Assembly: GCF_937616625.2 (NCBI RefSeq)
Contig: NC_065572.1
Span: 38,901,653-38,965,652, forward strand
Source: Mercurialis annua
Lineage: Eukaryota > Streptophyta > Magnoliopsida > Malpighiales > Euphorbiaceae
DNA length: 64,000 bases
Direction: 5' to 3'
Of the stretch, positions 13,501 through 24,600 are shown one piece after another (the stretch's first letter is position 1; the number at the start of each line of letters is the position of its first letter). The notes beneath the pieces are model-generated. The model saw nothing but the letters and a program-made list of their open reading frames with translations, was not told the origin of the DNA and made no database searches. A program made the translations under genes and the position numbers.

Positions 13501-13853
13501 AAGTTGGTATCAGAGCTTTAGTTTCGAACTAAGGCCAAATTATTGCATGTTATGTGTTTATCGCTTTAAGGCATGTTAAGTGTTACTGTTGTGTTATATG
13601 ATCTACTGCGGAATTAGGATTCAAGTCTTGTCTTTTGAAACGTCATCATTTGTTTTCAAAACTTTCTACCTTCTCCTTTAGGGATGTTTGAGTCGGTCTT
13701 ATGTGTTCCTAATGTTTACTTTGCGAAGTTTGTGCTTACTTTGGAACATTATTGTTGTTACTTTGGTTAAATTGCTGATTTTTGAGCTATTTAAATTTAC
13801 TTTGGTTATTTCCTTAAGGGCTTTGTTTTGAGAATCATTTGTTTCATTCTTAG
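11302..13853 (+). other. Candidate leader intron of E2
   Basis: Donor GTAAGT at 11302 in the LTR and acceptor TTTCATTCTTAG ending at 13853, two bases before the gag ATG. E5 has the same arrangement. Splicing would remove most of the LTR transcript and the PBS from the gag-pol mRNA. No transcript evidence is available here. Confidence 0.45.
13505..13516 (+). promoter_or_regulatory. E2 primer-binding site (initiator Met tRNA)
   Basis: TGGTATCAGAGC starts four bases after the 5' LTR end and matches the complement of the initiator-Met tRNA 3' end. Confidence 0.92.
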
Positions 13854-13855
13854 GA
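13517..13855 (+). other. E2 untranslated leader
   Basis: AT-rich leader between the PBS and gag with no coding potential. It ends in a polypyrimidine tract and TTAG just before the ATG. It contains three TACTTTGG motifs (about 13738, 13759 and 13796). Confidence 0.75.
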
Positions 13856-14371
13856 ATGAATACTCGTAGGCGTGCTGCAGCTCATGCTGAGGCTGAAGCT
13901 GATGTCGCTATGTCGATTGAGGTTGACCAGCATTAACCAGGGGTTCAAGTTGGCAGGGGACGTTCGGGCAAAGTTCCGGTTGGTAGAGGCTGAGCTAGCA
14001 GAGGACGGGGTGGCAGAGGGCAGGCTGATGGAGGCAGAGGTAGGGGACGTGGTGGTGCAGGCTTTCAGGAACCAGGTGTACCACAAGCTCCTATGGATTC
14101 ATTTGACTTCACGACGTTTCTAACTGGGATCACTGCACTCCAGAATAATCAAGTGCAACTGCAGGCGGGACAGATCGCCATGCAGAACCAATATGCTATG
14201 CTGGGACAGATTGTACAGCAGCAGGTGCCACAGGCTGGTGGTGTGGCAGTTGGTGGTGGCGGAACCACTGACAAAGATTTGGTGTTGGCTTATGCAAGGC
14301 TAAAGTCGACTGAGTTTTCGGGCGACGGTGATGCCCTAGACTTTCTGGAGGAAGTTGAGCGGAATGCTTAG
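13856..14371 (+). pseudogene. gag: E2 gag, N-terminal part (broken)
   Basis: The ATG at 13856 aligns with the start of the intact E5 polyprotein and is followed by the same RRAAA and EVDQ text. An Arg-Gly-rich nucleic-acid-binding stretch follows, then the start of the capsid domain (SFDFTTFL motif). In-frame stops are TAA 13934, TGA 13991 and TAG 14369; the last corresponds to a glutamine codon in E5. Gag would form the virus-like particle in the cytoplasm. Translation beyond codon 26 is not expected. Confidence 0.85.
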
Positions 14372-14439
14372 AGATTGCAGGCTACTGAGAGGCAAATTGT
14401 TATGTTAGTGGAAATGTCCTTGAAGGGTTCTGCAAGTGA

Positions 14440-16608
14440 TTGGTTTCTAGTGCCATTCGTGCTGAAATGGCTACTATTACTTGGGAGGATTTTGTGACTC
14501 GATTCAAGAACTTTTACTTGCCTTTTTCAGTGACTGAAGGTCATAGAGACAGATTTCTGGTTTTAAAAAGGGGAGACAGGTCGCTGAACGAGTACACTAC
14601 TAAATTTGTGAGGCTGTGTCGATTTGCCCCAGATCTGCAGACTGAGCAGCAAAGGGTGAACGGCAGGTATGTGAAAGGGTTAGGCTCAGATTTCATCAGT
14701 CTTCTGACTGAGACGAGCAAAGAATTTCTGGTTCTAGTGGATAGTGCACGTCGGATGGAGACAAATTTATTACACTTTGGGAAAATGACTGAGACCAAGA
14801 AGGCGGGCGGTGTTGTTCAGAGTAGTGGGCAGCAGAGTGGTAGCAGTAGCTATCAGTCCAAGTCTTCCCAGTACAAGAGTAAGAAAGGGGGTGAACGGAG
14901 GGGATATCAGCCGTATTCCCACAGTTCTAGTTACAGCGGTGGTAGCCGTAGTTTTGGGAAGGGTAACAGTGGAGCATCCAGTGTTCCTTTTTGTCAGAAT
15001 TGCAGACGCGGGCACTTTGGAGTTTGTACGGTAGCACCGGGTAGCTGCTATGCTTGTGGCCAACCGAGCCATTTTGCGAGAGAGTGTCCGACATCTGGGC
15101 AGCAGGTGTCGTCGGCTAGTGTTGCTCAGCCGTCTTTTCAGCATCAGAGAACTGCTTTTACTCCTTCGGCGGGGTATTCTCAACCCGCCGCTTTGTTTGG
15201 TGGCCAGCGGGGCCGTGGTTCAGGACGACGTGGTTTTGGTGGCCGTGGTAATAGTGGTAGAGGTTCGGGTAGTTTCAGTTCTGCTCAGGCACCACAGCAG
15301 GGACAGGGTCAGGCTAGAGTGTTTGCTTTGACTCCTCAGGATGCTCGTGCATCAAACGCCGTGGTGCAAGGTATTATCCCGATTTCTTTTGTAGATGCAG
15401 TGGTTTTGTTTGATGCGGGTGCAACTCACTCTTTTGCTTCTTCGAGTTTTGCTGCTAAGTTGAGTGTGACACCATCTAGGTTGCTAGAGCCTTTATATGT
15501 ATCTACACCTTTGTCTGACTGTGTCGTGGTGGACGTGGTTTATCCGTCTTGTTCTGTGGTTATTCATGGTAGAGATCTTAGGGCTGATTTGATTGAACTT
15601 GACGTGTTATCTTTTGATGTTATCTTAGGGATGGATTGGCTTTCACGCCATTTTGCTTCTATCGACTGTCGAAGGAAGTCGGTTGTGTTTGGGGTTCCTG
15701 GTGATGTACCTTTTTCTTTCCATGGGGAGAAGGTAGAGACACCAAAGAATCTTATTTCAGCGATCAGGGCCAAGCGCATGATGGGCAAGGGTTGCCAGGG
15801 TTTCTTAGCGGTGGTTCGTGACTTAGAGGCTGTCAGTGATAATGTGCATAGTGTCTCGATAGTGAATGAGTTCACTGATGTGTTTCCAGAAGAGTTACCT
15901 GGATTACCACCTGACCGTGATATTGAGTTCTGTATCTATGTTGTTCCTGGAACAGCTCCTATTTCAATACCTCCGTATCGGATGGCTCCTGCAAAGTTAA
16001 AAGAGTTGAAGGAACAGTTGCAAGAGTTGCTGGATAATGGTTTTATCAGGCCGAGTACTTCTCCGTGGGGTGCTCCTGTATTGTTTGTTAAGAAGAAGGA
16101 TGGTTCTTTTCAGCTGTGTATTGACTACAGAAAGTTGAACAAAGTTACTATTAAGAACAGGTATCCTGTTCCTTGTATTGATGATTTGTTCGATCAGTTA
16201 GAGGGTGCTAAGTGCTTTTCGAAGATTGATTTGAGATCCGGGTATCATCAACTTCGGATCCGAGACGTCGATGTGCCTAAGACTGCTTTCAGAACGCGTT
16301 ATGGGCATTTCGAGTTTCTGGTCATGTCTTTTGGGTTAACGAACGCACCAGGAGCATTTATGGATATGATTAATCGGGTGTTCAAGACTTTTCTGGATCA
16401 GTTCGTTATTATGTTTATTGATGACATACTGATTTACTCTCGGAGTGAGGAGGAACATGCTTTCCACTTGAGGACAATACTGCAGACTTTGCGTGAGCAT
16501 CAACTGTACGCTAAGTTCTCAAAGTGCGAATTCTGGCTGGACCAAGTTACTTTCTTAGGACACGTGGTGTCGAAAGATGGGATCAAGGTTGATCCAAAGA
16601 AGATTTAG
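14440..16608 (+). pseudogene. gag-pol: E2 gag (C-terminal) - protease - reverse transcriptase fragment
   Basis: This is the longest open piece of E2, about 720 codons. It has no genuine start: it follows a frameshift near 14440 relative to gag. In order it shows the rest of the capsid domain ([10 protein letters not shown]), a Ser/Gly-rich linker, a CCHC zinc knuckle at about 15046-15087 ([14 protein letters not shown]), an aspartic protease with DAGATHS at about 15412, and reverse transcriptase with the FIDD catalytic pair at about 16417. It ends at TAG 16606, where E5 has a glutamate codon. Confidence 0.9.
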
Positions 16609-16614
16609 GCGGCT

Positions 16615-17583
16615 ATGGATTGGCAGAGGCTAAGTTCAGTTACTGAGATCAGAAGTTTTCTTGGGTTGGCTGGCTACTATCGCCGGTTCGTGCAAGATTT
16701 CTCCAGAATATCTACACCGTTGACTAAACTGACACAGAAGGGTGTTAAGTTTGAATGGACTGACAAGTGTGAGGCGAGCTTTGAGAAGCTCAAAGAGATT
16801 TTGACTACAGCTCCTGTGTTGGCTTTGCAATCTTGCATTGAGGGGTTCACTGTATATTGTGATGGTTCTCGTATTGGTTTCGGTTGTGTGTTAATGCAAC
16901 ATGGTAAGGTGATTGCCTATGCTTCTCGTCAGCTGAAGAAGCATGAGGTGAATTATCCTACTCATGATCTGGAGTTAGCAGCTGTGGTTTTTGCTCTTAA
17001 TATTTGGAGGCACTATTTGTACGGTGCTACTTGCGAAATCTTTACTGATCATAAGAGTCTGAAGTACATCTTTGATCAGCGGAAGTTGAATCTAAGGCAG
17101 CGGAGATGGTTGGAGCTACTGAAAGACTACGATTATTCTATTCAGTACCATCCGGGTAAGGCTAATGTGGTAGCCGATGCGTTGAGTCGCAAGTCTTCGG
17201 GCAGTTTGGCCCATATTTCTGAGGTTGGGCGGAGACCCATGGTCCGTGAGTTGCATAGTCTGTTAGCTTCGGGATACGGATTTCAGGTTTCGCAGAAAGG
17301 TTGTTTGTTGGCACAGTTGCAGGTGCAACCGGTTTTGATTGATAGGATCAAAGCTTCACAAGCTGAGGATCCACAATTAAAACGGATTATGGATGAGATC
17401 CATCTGGATGGAAATTCTGAGTTTGTTCTGGCAGATGGAGTTCTCAGGTACGGTTCTCGACTGTGTGTTCCGGATTCAGATGGTTTGAGAGACCAGATTC
17501 TGGAGGAAGCGCACAAGTCAGCTTACAGTGTTCATTCGGGTTCTACCAAGATGTATCATGATCTCAAGGGTACGTACTGGTGA
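16615..17583 (+). pseudogene. pol: E2 RT connection - RNase H - integrase zinc-finger fragment
   Basis: It continues the frame of the preceding fragment after one stop. It carries the end of RT ([16 protein letters not shown]), RNase H (catalytic YCDGS, then [12 protein letters not shown] and DALSR) and the start of the integrase HHCC zinc-binding domain ([18 protein letters not shown]). It ends at TGA 17581, which replaces a Trp codon of E5. A further stop, TAG 17656, lies in the next piece at a position that is Gln in E5. Confidence 0.9.
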
Positions 17584-17718
17584 AGCGTAATGAAAAAGGA
17601 TATTGCAGAGTTTGTGTCTAAGTGTTTGACTTGCCAGCAGGTAAAGTTAGAACATTAGAGGCTGTTTGGATATCTGCAACCGTTACCTATTCCAGAGTGG
17701 ACATGGGAGCGGATCGCT

Positions 17719-18339
17719 ATGAATTTTGTGGTTGGATTACCACGTAACCGACAGGGGTATGATTCGATTTGGGTGATAGTTGACCGTTTGACCAAGTCAG
17801 CTCACTTCTTACCGATCAAGGTTACTTATCAGGCTTCAAAGTTGGCACAATTGTACATCCATCAGATTGTTAGTCTTCATGGTGTACCAGTGTCGATAGT
17901 TTCGGATAGAGGTTCGATTTTCATCTCTCGGTTTTGGAAGGCGTTGCAGGAATCCTTGGGTTTGAGGTTGGATTTCAGTACTGCATTTCATCCTCAGACT
18001 GACGGACAGTCTGACAGGACTATTCAGACTTTGGAGGACATGCTCAAGATGTGTGTTCTGGATTTTCAGGGTAGCTGGGATACTCATTTGCCTTTGATTG
18101 AGTTTTCCTACAACAACAGTTACCACGCTAGTATTGAGATGGCACCTTATGAGGCCTTGTATGGGCGCAAGTGTCGATCTCCTATATGTTGGGAAGAGGT
18201 CGGCGAGCGTAAACTTTCGGGAGCTGAGATCATCCAGATTACCTCTGAGAAGGTACCTTTGATCAAGCGTAGGCTTGAGAATGCTTTTAGTCGTCATAAA
18301 AGCTATGTTGATCTTACGCGGAAGGACTTTGAGTTTTAG
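17719..18339 (+). pseudogene. pol: E2 integrase catalytic core fragment, active site damaged
   Basis: The rve-type integrase core that would join element DNA to the chromosome. In E5 the DD35E triad is Asp (MDFVVG), Asp (VSDRGS) and Glu (GQSERT). Here the first is Asn (17722-17724), the second is kept, and the third is Asp (18013-18015). Two of three metal-binding acids are therefore altered even apart from the stops. The fragment ends at TAG 18337, a Gln codon in E5, followed by a one-base frameshift near 18347. Confidence 0.9.
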
Positions 18340-18757
18340 GTTGGCGACTGTATTTCTTCGAGTTTCACCTATGAAAGGCGTTGTGCGTTTTGGTGTTAAG
18401 GGAAAGCTAGCACCTAGGTTTGTTGGTCCGTATGAGATTACGGAGAGGGTTGGGGCAGTTGCTTATCGTTTGGCTTTTCCGCCAGACATGTCTTTGGTGC
18501 ATCCAATATTTCATATCTCGATGTTGCAGAAGTGCGTTTCTGACCCTTCTCAAGTGATTGTACCACAGAGTGTTAAGGTTGACCAGGAGCTGTCTTATGA
18601 GGAACAGCCTGTTGAGATTGTCGATACGCAGGTGCGTAGGTTGCGGAACAAGGAGATTCTGATGGTCAAAGTTCTGTGGCGAAATCACTCTGTAGAAGAA
18701 TGCACTTGGGAGACGGAGTCCCACATGAGGAACCGTTATCCTTTCCTCTTTCCTTGA
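18275..18757 (+). pseudogene. pol: E2 integrase C-terminus and chromodomain fragment
   Basis: After the frameshift, coding text resumes with [18 protein letters not shown] and the GPYEI segment of the integrase C-terminal domain. A chromodomain-like tail follows ([20 protein letters not shown], then VEECTWETE), ending at TGA 18755. Chromodomains of chromoviruses are thought to steer integration to chromatin carrying particular histone marks. The first ~25 codons of this open stretch are out of frame and not genuine. Confidence 0.88.
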
Positions 18758-18939
18758 GGTACGTTGGTAATGTTGGTTGTTTTTATGCGATGTTAGTACT
18801 TTGGATTATGTGTTTATTTATGTGCTACTTGGTGGTTGATATTTTGGGCTTTGTACTATGTGCATTACTTTGGTGTGTTTATGTGGATTGTTGTTTAGTT
18901 TCGTGGTTGTAAAATCGAGGACGATTTTGTTTTTAAGTT

Positions 18940-18947
18940 GGGAAGAA
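18940..18947 (+). promoter_or_regulatory. E2 polypurine tract
   Basis: GGGAAGAA lies directly before the TGTAACACC start of the 3' LTR. It primes plus-strand DNA synthesis. Confidence 0.8.
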
Positions 18948-21601
18948 TGTAACACCCCGTATTTTTCTAACTTGTTCTGTTAAGCCTAAATGGTACCTTG
19001 GGTTCGTTTGAGTGGTTCGACCACTTAGATTCGTGTTTCGAAGGTTCCTAACCTTTTAAAATGTGTTTTAAGATGTATTAGAAGTAATCTCGGAGTTTGA
19101 AACGTTTTCGATTTCAATTTAAAAATCTCAAATTTTCATCGGAGGCAGTAGCATTTCGCTGGCACGACATGCATGAATTACGGGCGCGATTCATGTATCG
19201 CAGGCGCGATAAAGGTGTAGCGGGCGCGACGCGTGCATTGTTCAGTTTGCTGATTTCTATTTAAACTCACCTAATTCGACCTAAACTGATTTTGCACTTT
19301 CTCTAAAACCCTAAAACGGCTGCAGCATTTCTCTTAATCATTTTCTTTCATTCCTAAGCCTATTTCCATCAATTGTAAGTATTTCTAATCCTCTCCTTAA
19401 TGTTTAATCCATTGATTATCATATCTATCAATTATAAATTCATTAGCTATTATATGAATTGGTTGTAGGCTAATTGTAGATCAATATTTTCTTGAGTTCC
19501 TCTCTTGATTGTTGTTGTTAATTCATCTCAAGAGGTTAGTGGCTTATATCCCTTGTTTTGATTTGTAGAGATTGCTTTATATTCATTTGCTTCTATACCT
19601 TGGGTGGTTTGATTGTAATTTCTGTGTTTCTTGAATTATAAATTCTGGAAATATTAATTTGATGTTATATTAGTCTCTTGAATTTCATTTGTACTTTGGG
19701 TGATTTGGTTTAACGTTACAATTGATAAACTTATCGAATTTCTAAAGATTTTAGGTTATAAACTGTTTTTGATGGTTATTTAAAAATCTGGAAATTTCTT
19801 AAAAGCTAATCTTAGTTTGTTTAAACATCAAACATACATTGGCTGTGTTGGGGGAATCTTGTGAACGGATTTTAGTATTGTTTGATTAATGCTTTTGAGA
19901 TAAAATTATGTTTTAAGGTTAAACTAAAATCTGGAAATTTCAAAGTAATGGATCATAGGGTATTAGATGCTAAACAATACATGGGGTGATTTTGAGAAAT
20001 TGTTTAAATGGATTAGCGTATAGTTTGGTTAATATTTTTGAAATTAAACTCGGTTTTGAACTTATTACTAAGGGCTGGAAATTGTTTAGAAGATGGGTTA
20101 AAACTTGTTAAAAGAATGTTAGATTATCTTAGGATGCGAATTGACTTGAATTTAATAATATAAGGCAAACAAGGCATTATATGTCATTAGGGATTCGATT
20201 GAACTATTTTAACTTCAAGTTGATACTTAAAGGATGTTGAATCTTATTGATTCTTTTTGAGGTGATATATTTAATTGTACTTGGGGTGCTACTTGCTAAG
20301 TGTTAGCAAGCTTAATTGTTTATGGCATTATTAAGTTACAGCGTGAGTTCTTATTTAAAATTGACTTTGGTTTCATTTTAGGTTTGATTAAAGACTTTGG
20401 TTTTAAACTTGTTTTATGGATGGGTCGGGTTAGACGTGGTCTCCCGACATGTTGTGTTGAGCTATACTGCAGTAAGGCTAACACACTACTTTGGGAACTG
20501 TAATTGTTTTGAAAGACTATTTAAGTATTTAAGTACTTTGGTTTCGTTTTAAAAGATAAGAACTCACCTAAGCTTAACTTGCCTTATTTGTTAATAAGTT
20601 GTATGGATACTTGGTGGTATTTTAATTACCTTGTTTGAATCATTGGTTGTGTTGTGAAATGCTAGTCCTATGTGCAGTCTAGTATTCTTAGAGTTAGGGA
20701 TTGTTCGGATTTTGACTTATATAATGTTTTAGACTCGTCGACTGCTCGTGCTTCGGAGTCTACGCAGGGTTAGCTGTTTGCCAAGATTCACGTGGACAAG
20801 CAAGCAGCGAGTTTATAGTGTTATTTACCGCTTTATTAAGTACCGCAAGTTATTTTAGTATATCAAATGTTTGTGAACTGTTTTATGGATTATGGATCTG
20901 GATTGAAACGAGCTACTCGATAGGCTTGTATCGAGACTGTGTGCACCGGTAAGTACTTTGGGATTGGCTGACCAATGTCTGACCTACTTTGGGAATCGAT
21001 GAGGATTTGTTCCTATCTACTTTGGGTGAAATACTTTGGGATTTCATTTCAATACTGTTTTCCATAATCAAGTATATATATTAGTATAAAAGGATTTGTT
21101 TTAAGGGTTTTAAACTTAATAAATGTAAATAGCATTATGAACTCATCTCAGTATATCTGACCCCGTTGTTTTCCAAACTTTCCAGGTTTATGATTTTGAG
21201 AGCGTTGGTCATCTCCGATCTGTTGATTCCTCGGAGGTCTTTTATGTTAACAGACTAGTTTACTGTTTTACTTCTTAGACCGCAGTAGAACTAGTTGTCT
21301 CTATTATTGAACTTTGGTTTGTCGTAGTGGTACGACTTTTATATTATTATACTTTAGCATGTTACATTGGATTATTATTATATGAGGCATGTTTCATAGT
21401 TCCGAATTGTTATCAATTAATTATACTAGAACTGCTATATAAGTTGATAGGCTTAGGCTGAAGTCTCGGTTGCCCCCGAGCATTGGTTTTCTTGCAGGTT
21501 TATATTGAATATAAGGTTTTCCGCGAGGCCTGCTGAGGGTTTTGGTACGACCATACCCATACCCTAGCGCCAGTCGCGATCCATGAAATTGGGTCGTGAC
21601 A
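18948..21601 (+). repeat. E2 3' LTR (2654 bp)
   Basis: It matches the 5' LTR with a few percent of substitutions. It keeps an intact U5 end with a GCGAGGCCTGCTGAGGG segment that the 5' LTR lacks. It contains a donor-like GTAAGT near 19374. No gene is present in it. Confidence 0.92.
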
Positions 21602-21606
21602 GAAAC
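21602..21606. repeat. E2 target-site duplication, right copy (GAAAC)
   Basis: An identical GAAAC lies at 10871-10875. Confidence 0.93.
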
Positions 21607-24600
21607 AAATCCAAACGTGTCGCATTTTTAGCGATTGAAGTCAAACGTTTACAAACGTTACAAAACAAATCCAAATGTTTCCCCATTTTAGAGATTTAAG
21701 TCAAACGTTTATAAACATAACGAAACAAAACCAAACATTTACAAACGTTTACAAACGTTACGAAACAAATCCAAACGTTCACCAATTTTAGCGTTAAGCC
21801 AAACGTTTACAAATGTTACGAAACAAATCCAAACGTTTCCTCTTTTTAGCAATTTAAGCCAAACGTTAACAAACGTTACCAAACAAATCCGAACGTTTCA
21901 CCTTTTTAGGGATTGAAGCCAAACGTTTACAATGGTTAAGAAACAAATCCAAACGTTTTCCCATATTAACGATTTAAGCCAAAAGTTTATAAACGTTACG
22001 AAACAAAACCAAACATTTACAAATGCTACGAAACAAATCCAAATGTTTACAAACGTTACGAAAAATTCCAAACGTTTCACCGTTTTAGCGATACAAATCC
22101 AAACGTTTACAAAAGTTACGAAATAAATCGAAACGTTTACCCATTTTAGCGATTTAAGTCAAACGTTTACAAACGTTACGAAAGAAATCCAAATGTTTCC
22201 CCTTTTTTGCGATTGAAGCCAAACTTTTACAAACATTACGAAACAAATCCAAACGTTTCACCTTTTTAGCGATTTAAGCCAAACGTTTACAAACGTTACG
22301 AAACAAATCCAAGCGTACACCTTTTTAGCCATTTAAGCCAAACGTTTACAAATGTTGCGAAACAAATCCAAACTTTTAACCTTTTTAGCAATTTAAGCCC
22401 AACGTTTACAAACGGTACGAAACAAATCTAAACGTTTCACCATTTTAGCGATTTAAGCAAATCTTTAAAACGTTACGAAAAATATCCAAACGTTTACAAA
22501 CAATACGGAACAAAAACATTCGTTTCACCTTTTTATCAATTTAAGCCAATCGTTTACAAACGTTACGAAATAAATCCAAACGTTTCACCTTTTTAGCGAT
22601 TTAATCCAAACATTTACAAACGTTATAGAACAAAACCAAGAGTTTCACATTTTTTGAGATTTAAGCCAAACGTTTACAAACGTTACGAAACAAATCCAAG
22701 CGTTTCACCTTCTTAGCGATTTTAGCCAAATGTTTACAAAAGTCACGAAATAAATCCAAGCGTTTCACCTTTTTAGCAATTTAAGCCAAACGTTTACAAA
22801 TATTCCGAAACAAATTCAAACGTTTAACCTTTTTAGCGATATAAGTCCAACGTTTACAAACGTTACGAAACAAATCCAAATGTTTCCCCATTTTAGCGAT
22901 TTAAGCCAAATCTTTAGAACATTACGAAATAATTCCAAACGTTTGCAAACAATACGGAACAAAAACAAACGTTTCACATTTTTATCATTTTAAGCCAAAC
23001 GTTTACAAACGTTACGAAACAAATCCAAAAGTTTCACCTTTATAGCGATTAAAGCCCAACGTTTACAAACGTTACGAAACAAATCCAAATGTTTCCCCAT
23101 TTTAGAGATTTAAGCCAAATCTTTAAAACGTTATGAATTAAATCCAAACGTTTGCAAACAATACGGAACAAAAACAAACGTTTCATATTTTTATCAATTT
23201 AAGCCAAATGTTTACAAACATTACGAAACAAATCCAAACGTTTCACCTTTTTAGCGATTTAAGCCAAACGTTTACAAACGTTACGAAACAAATCCAAACG
23301 TTTCCTTATTTTAGCGATTTAAGCAAAATGTATACAAACATTACAACACAAATCCAAACATTTCTCTATTTTAGCGATTTAAGCCAAAAGTTTATAAACA
23401 TTACGAAACAAATCCAAACGTTTTACCTTTTTAACGATTTAAGCCAAACGTTTACAAATGTTTAGAAACAAAACAAAACATTTAAAACGTTAAGAAATAA
23501 ATCCAAATGTTTTATATTTTTAGCGATTTAAGTCAAACGTTTACAAACGTTACGGAACAAAAACAAATATTTCAAATTTTTAGCGATTTAAGCGAAACGT
23601 TTACAAATGTTACGAAACAAATCCAAGTGTTTCACCTTTTTAGCGATTTAAGCCAAACCTTTACAAAAGTTACGAAACAAATCCAAGTGTTTCATCTTTT
23701 TAGCAATTTAAGCCAAACGTTTACAAACGTTGCGAAACAAATCCAAAAGATTTACCTTTTTTGCAATTTAAGCAAAACATTTACAAACGTTAGGAAAAAA
23801 ACTAAACGTTTAACCTTTTTAGCGATTTAAGCCAAATCTTTAAAACGTTACGAAATAAATCCAAATGTATACAAACGTTACGGAACAAAAACGAACGTTT
23901 CACATTTTTACCAATTTAAGCCAAACTTTTACAAACGTTACGAAACAAATCCAAACGTTTCACATTTTTAGCGATTGAAGCCAAATGTTTACAAACATTA
24001 CAAAACAAATCCAAATGTTTCCCCATTTTAGCGATATAAGCCAAACGTTTATAAACGTAACGAAACAAAACCAAACATTTACAAACGTTACGAAACAAAT
24101 CCAAACATTTCCCAATTTTAGCGTTAAGCCAAACGTTTACAAACGTTCCGAAACAAATCCAAACATTTCACCTTTTTGGCGATTTAAGCCAAACGTTAAC
24201 AAACGTTTACAAACGTTTTGAAACAAATCCATACGTTTCACCTTTTTAGGGATTGAAGCCAAACGTTTACAAAGGCTAAGAAACAAATCCAAACGTTTCC
24301 TCATTTTAACGAATTAAGCCAAACGTTTACAAACGTTACGAAACAAAACAAAACATTTACAAATGTTACGAAACAAATCCAAATGTTTACAAACGTTACA
24401 AAAAAATCCAAATGTTTCACCATTTTAGCGATTTATGCCAAACATTTACAAACAATACGAAACAAAACCAAACGTTTCCCCTTTTTAGCAATTTAGCCAA
24501 ACGTTTACAAAAGTTACGAAGCAATTCCAAAAGTTTATCCATTTTAGCTATTTAAGCCAAACGTTTACAAACGTTACGAAACAAATCCAAACGTTTCCCC

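Larger units (their letters stand above)
10876..21601 (+). mobile_element. E2: complete but broken Tekay-like chromovirus
   Basis: A full-length Ty3/gypsy element with LTRs at 10876-13500 and 18948-21601, an iMet PBS, gag-PR-RT-RH-INT-chromodomain in one original frame, and a perfect GAAAC duplication. Long LTRs, the initiator-Met primer and a C-terminal chromodomain fit the Tekay (Del) clade; clade assignment is by motif, not by tree. The coding region carries at least seven stops, two frameshifts and two substituted integrase catalytic residues, so it is not autonomous now. It sits inside the 60-bp satellite. Confidence 0.93.

Noticed and set aside
13505..13516. tRNA-like TGGTATCAGAGC sequences near each LTR
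   Set aside because: They are primer-binding sites complementary to the tRNA 3' end; no cloverleaf or tRNA promoter boxes accompany them.
14541..15331. Antisense or alternative-frame frames over E2 gag (for example 14770-15183 minus)
   Set aside because: Shadows of the Gly/Ser-rich gag linker; no motif or conservation.
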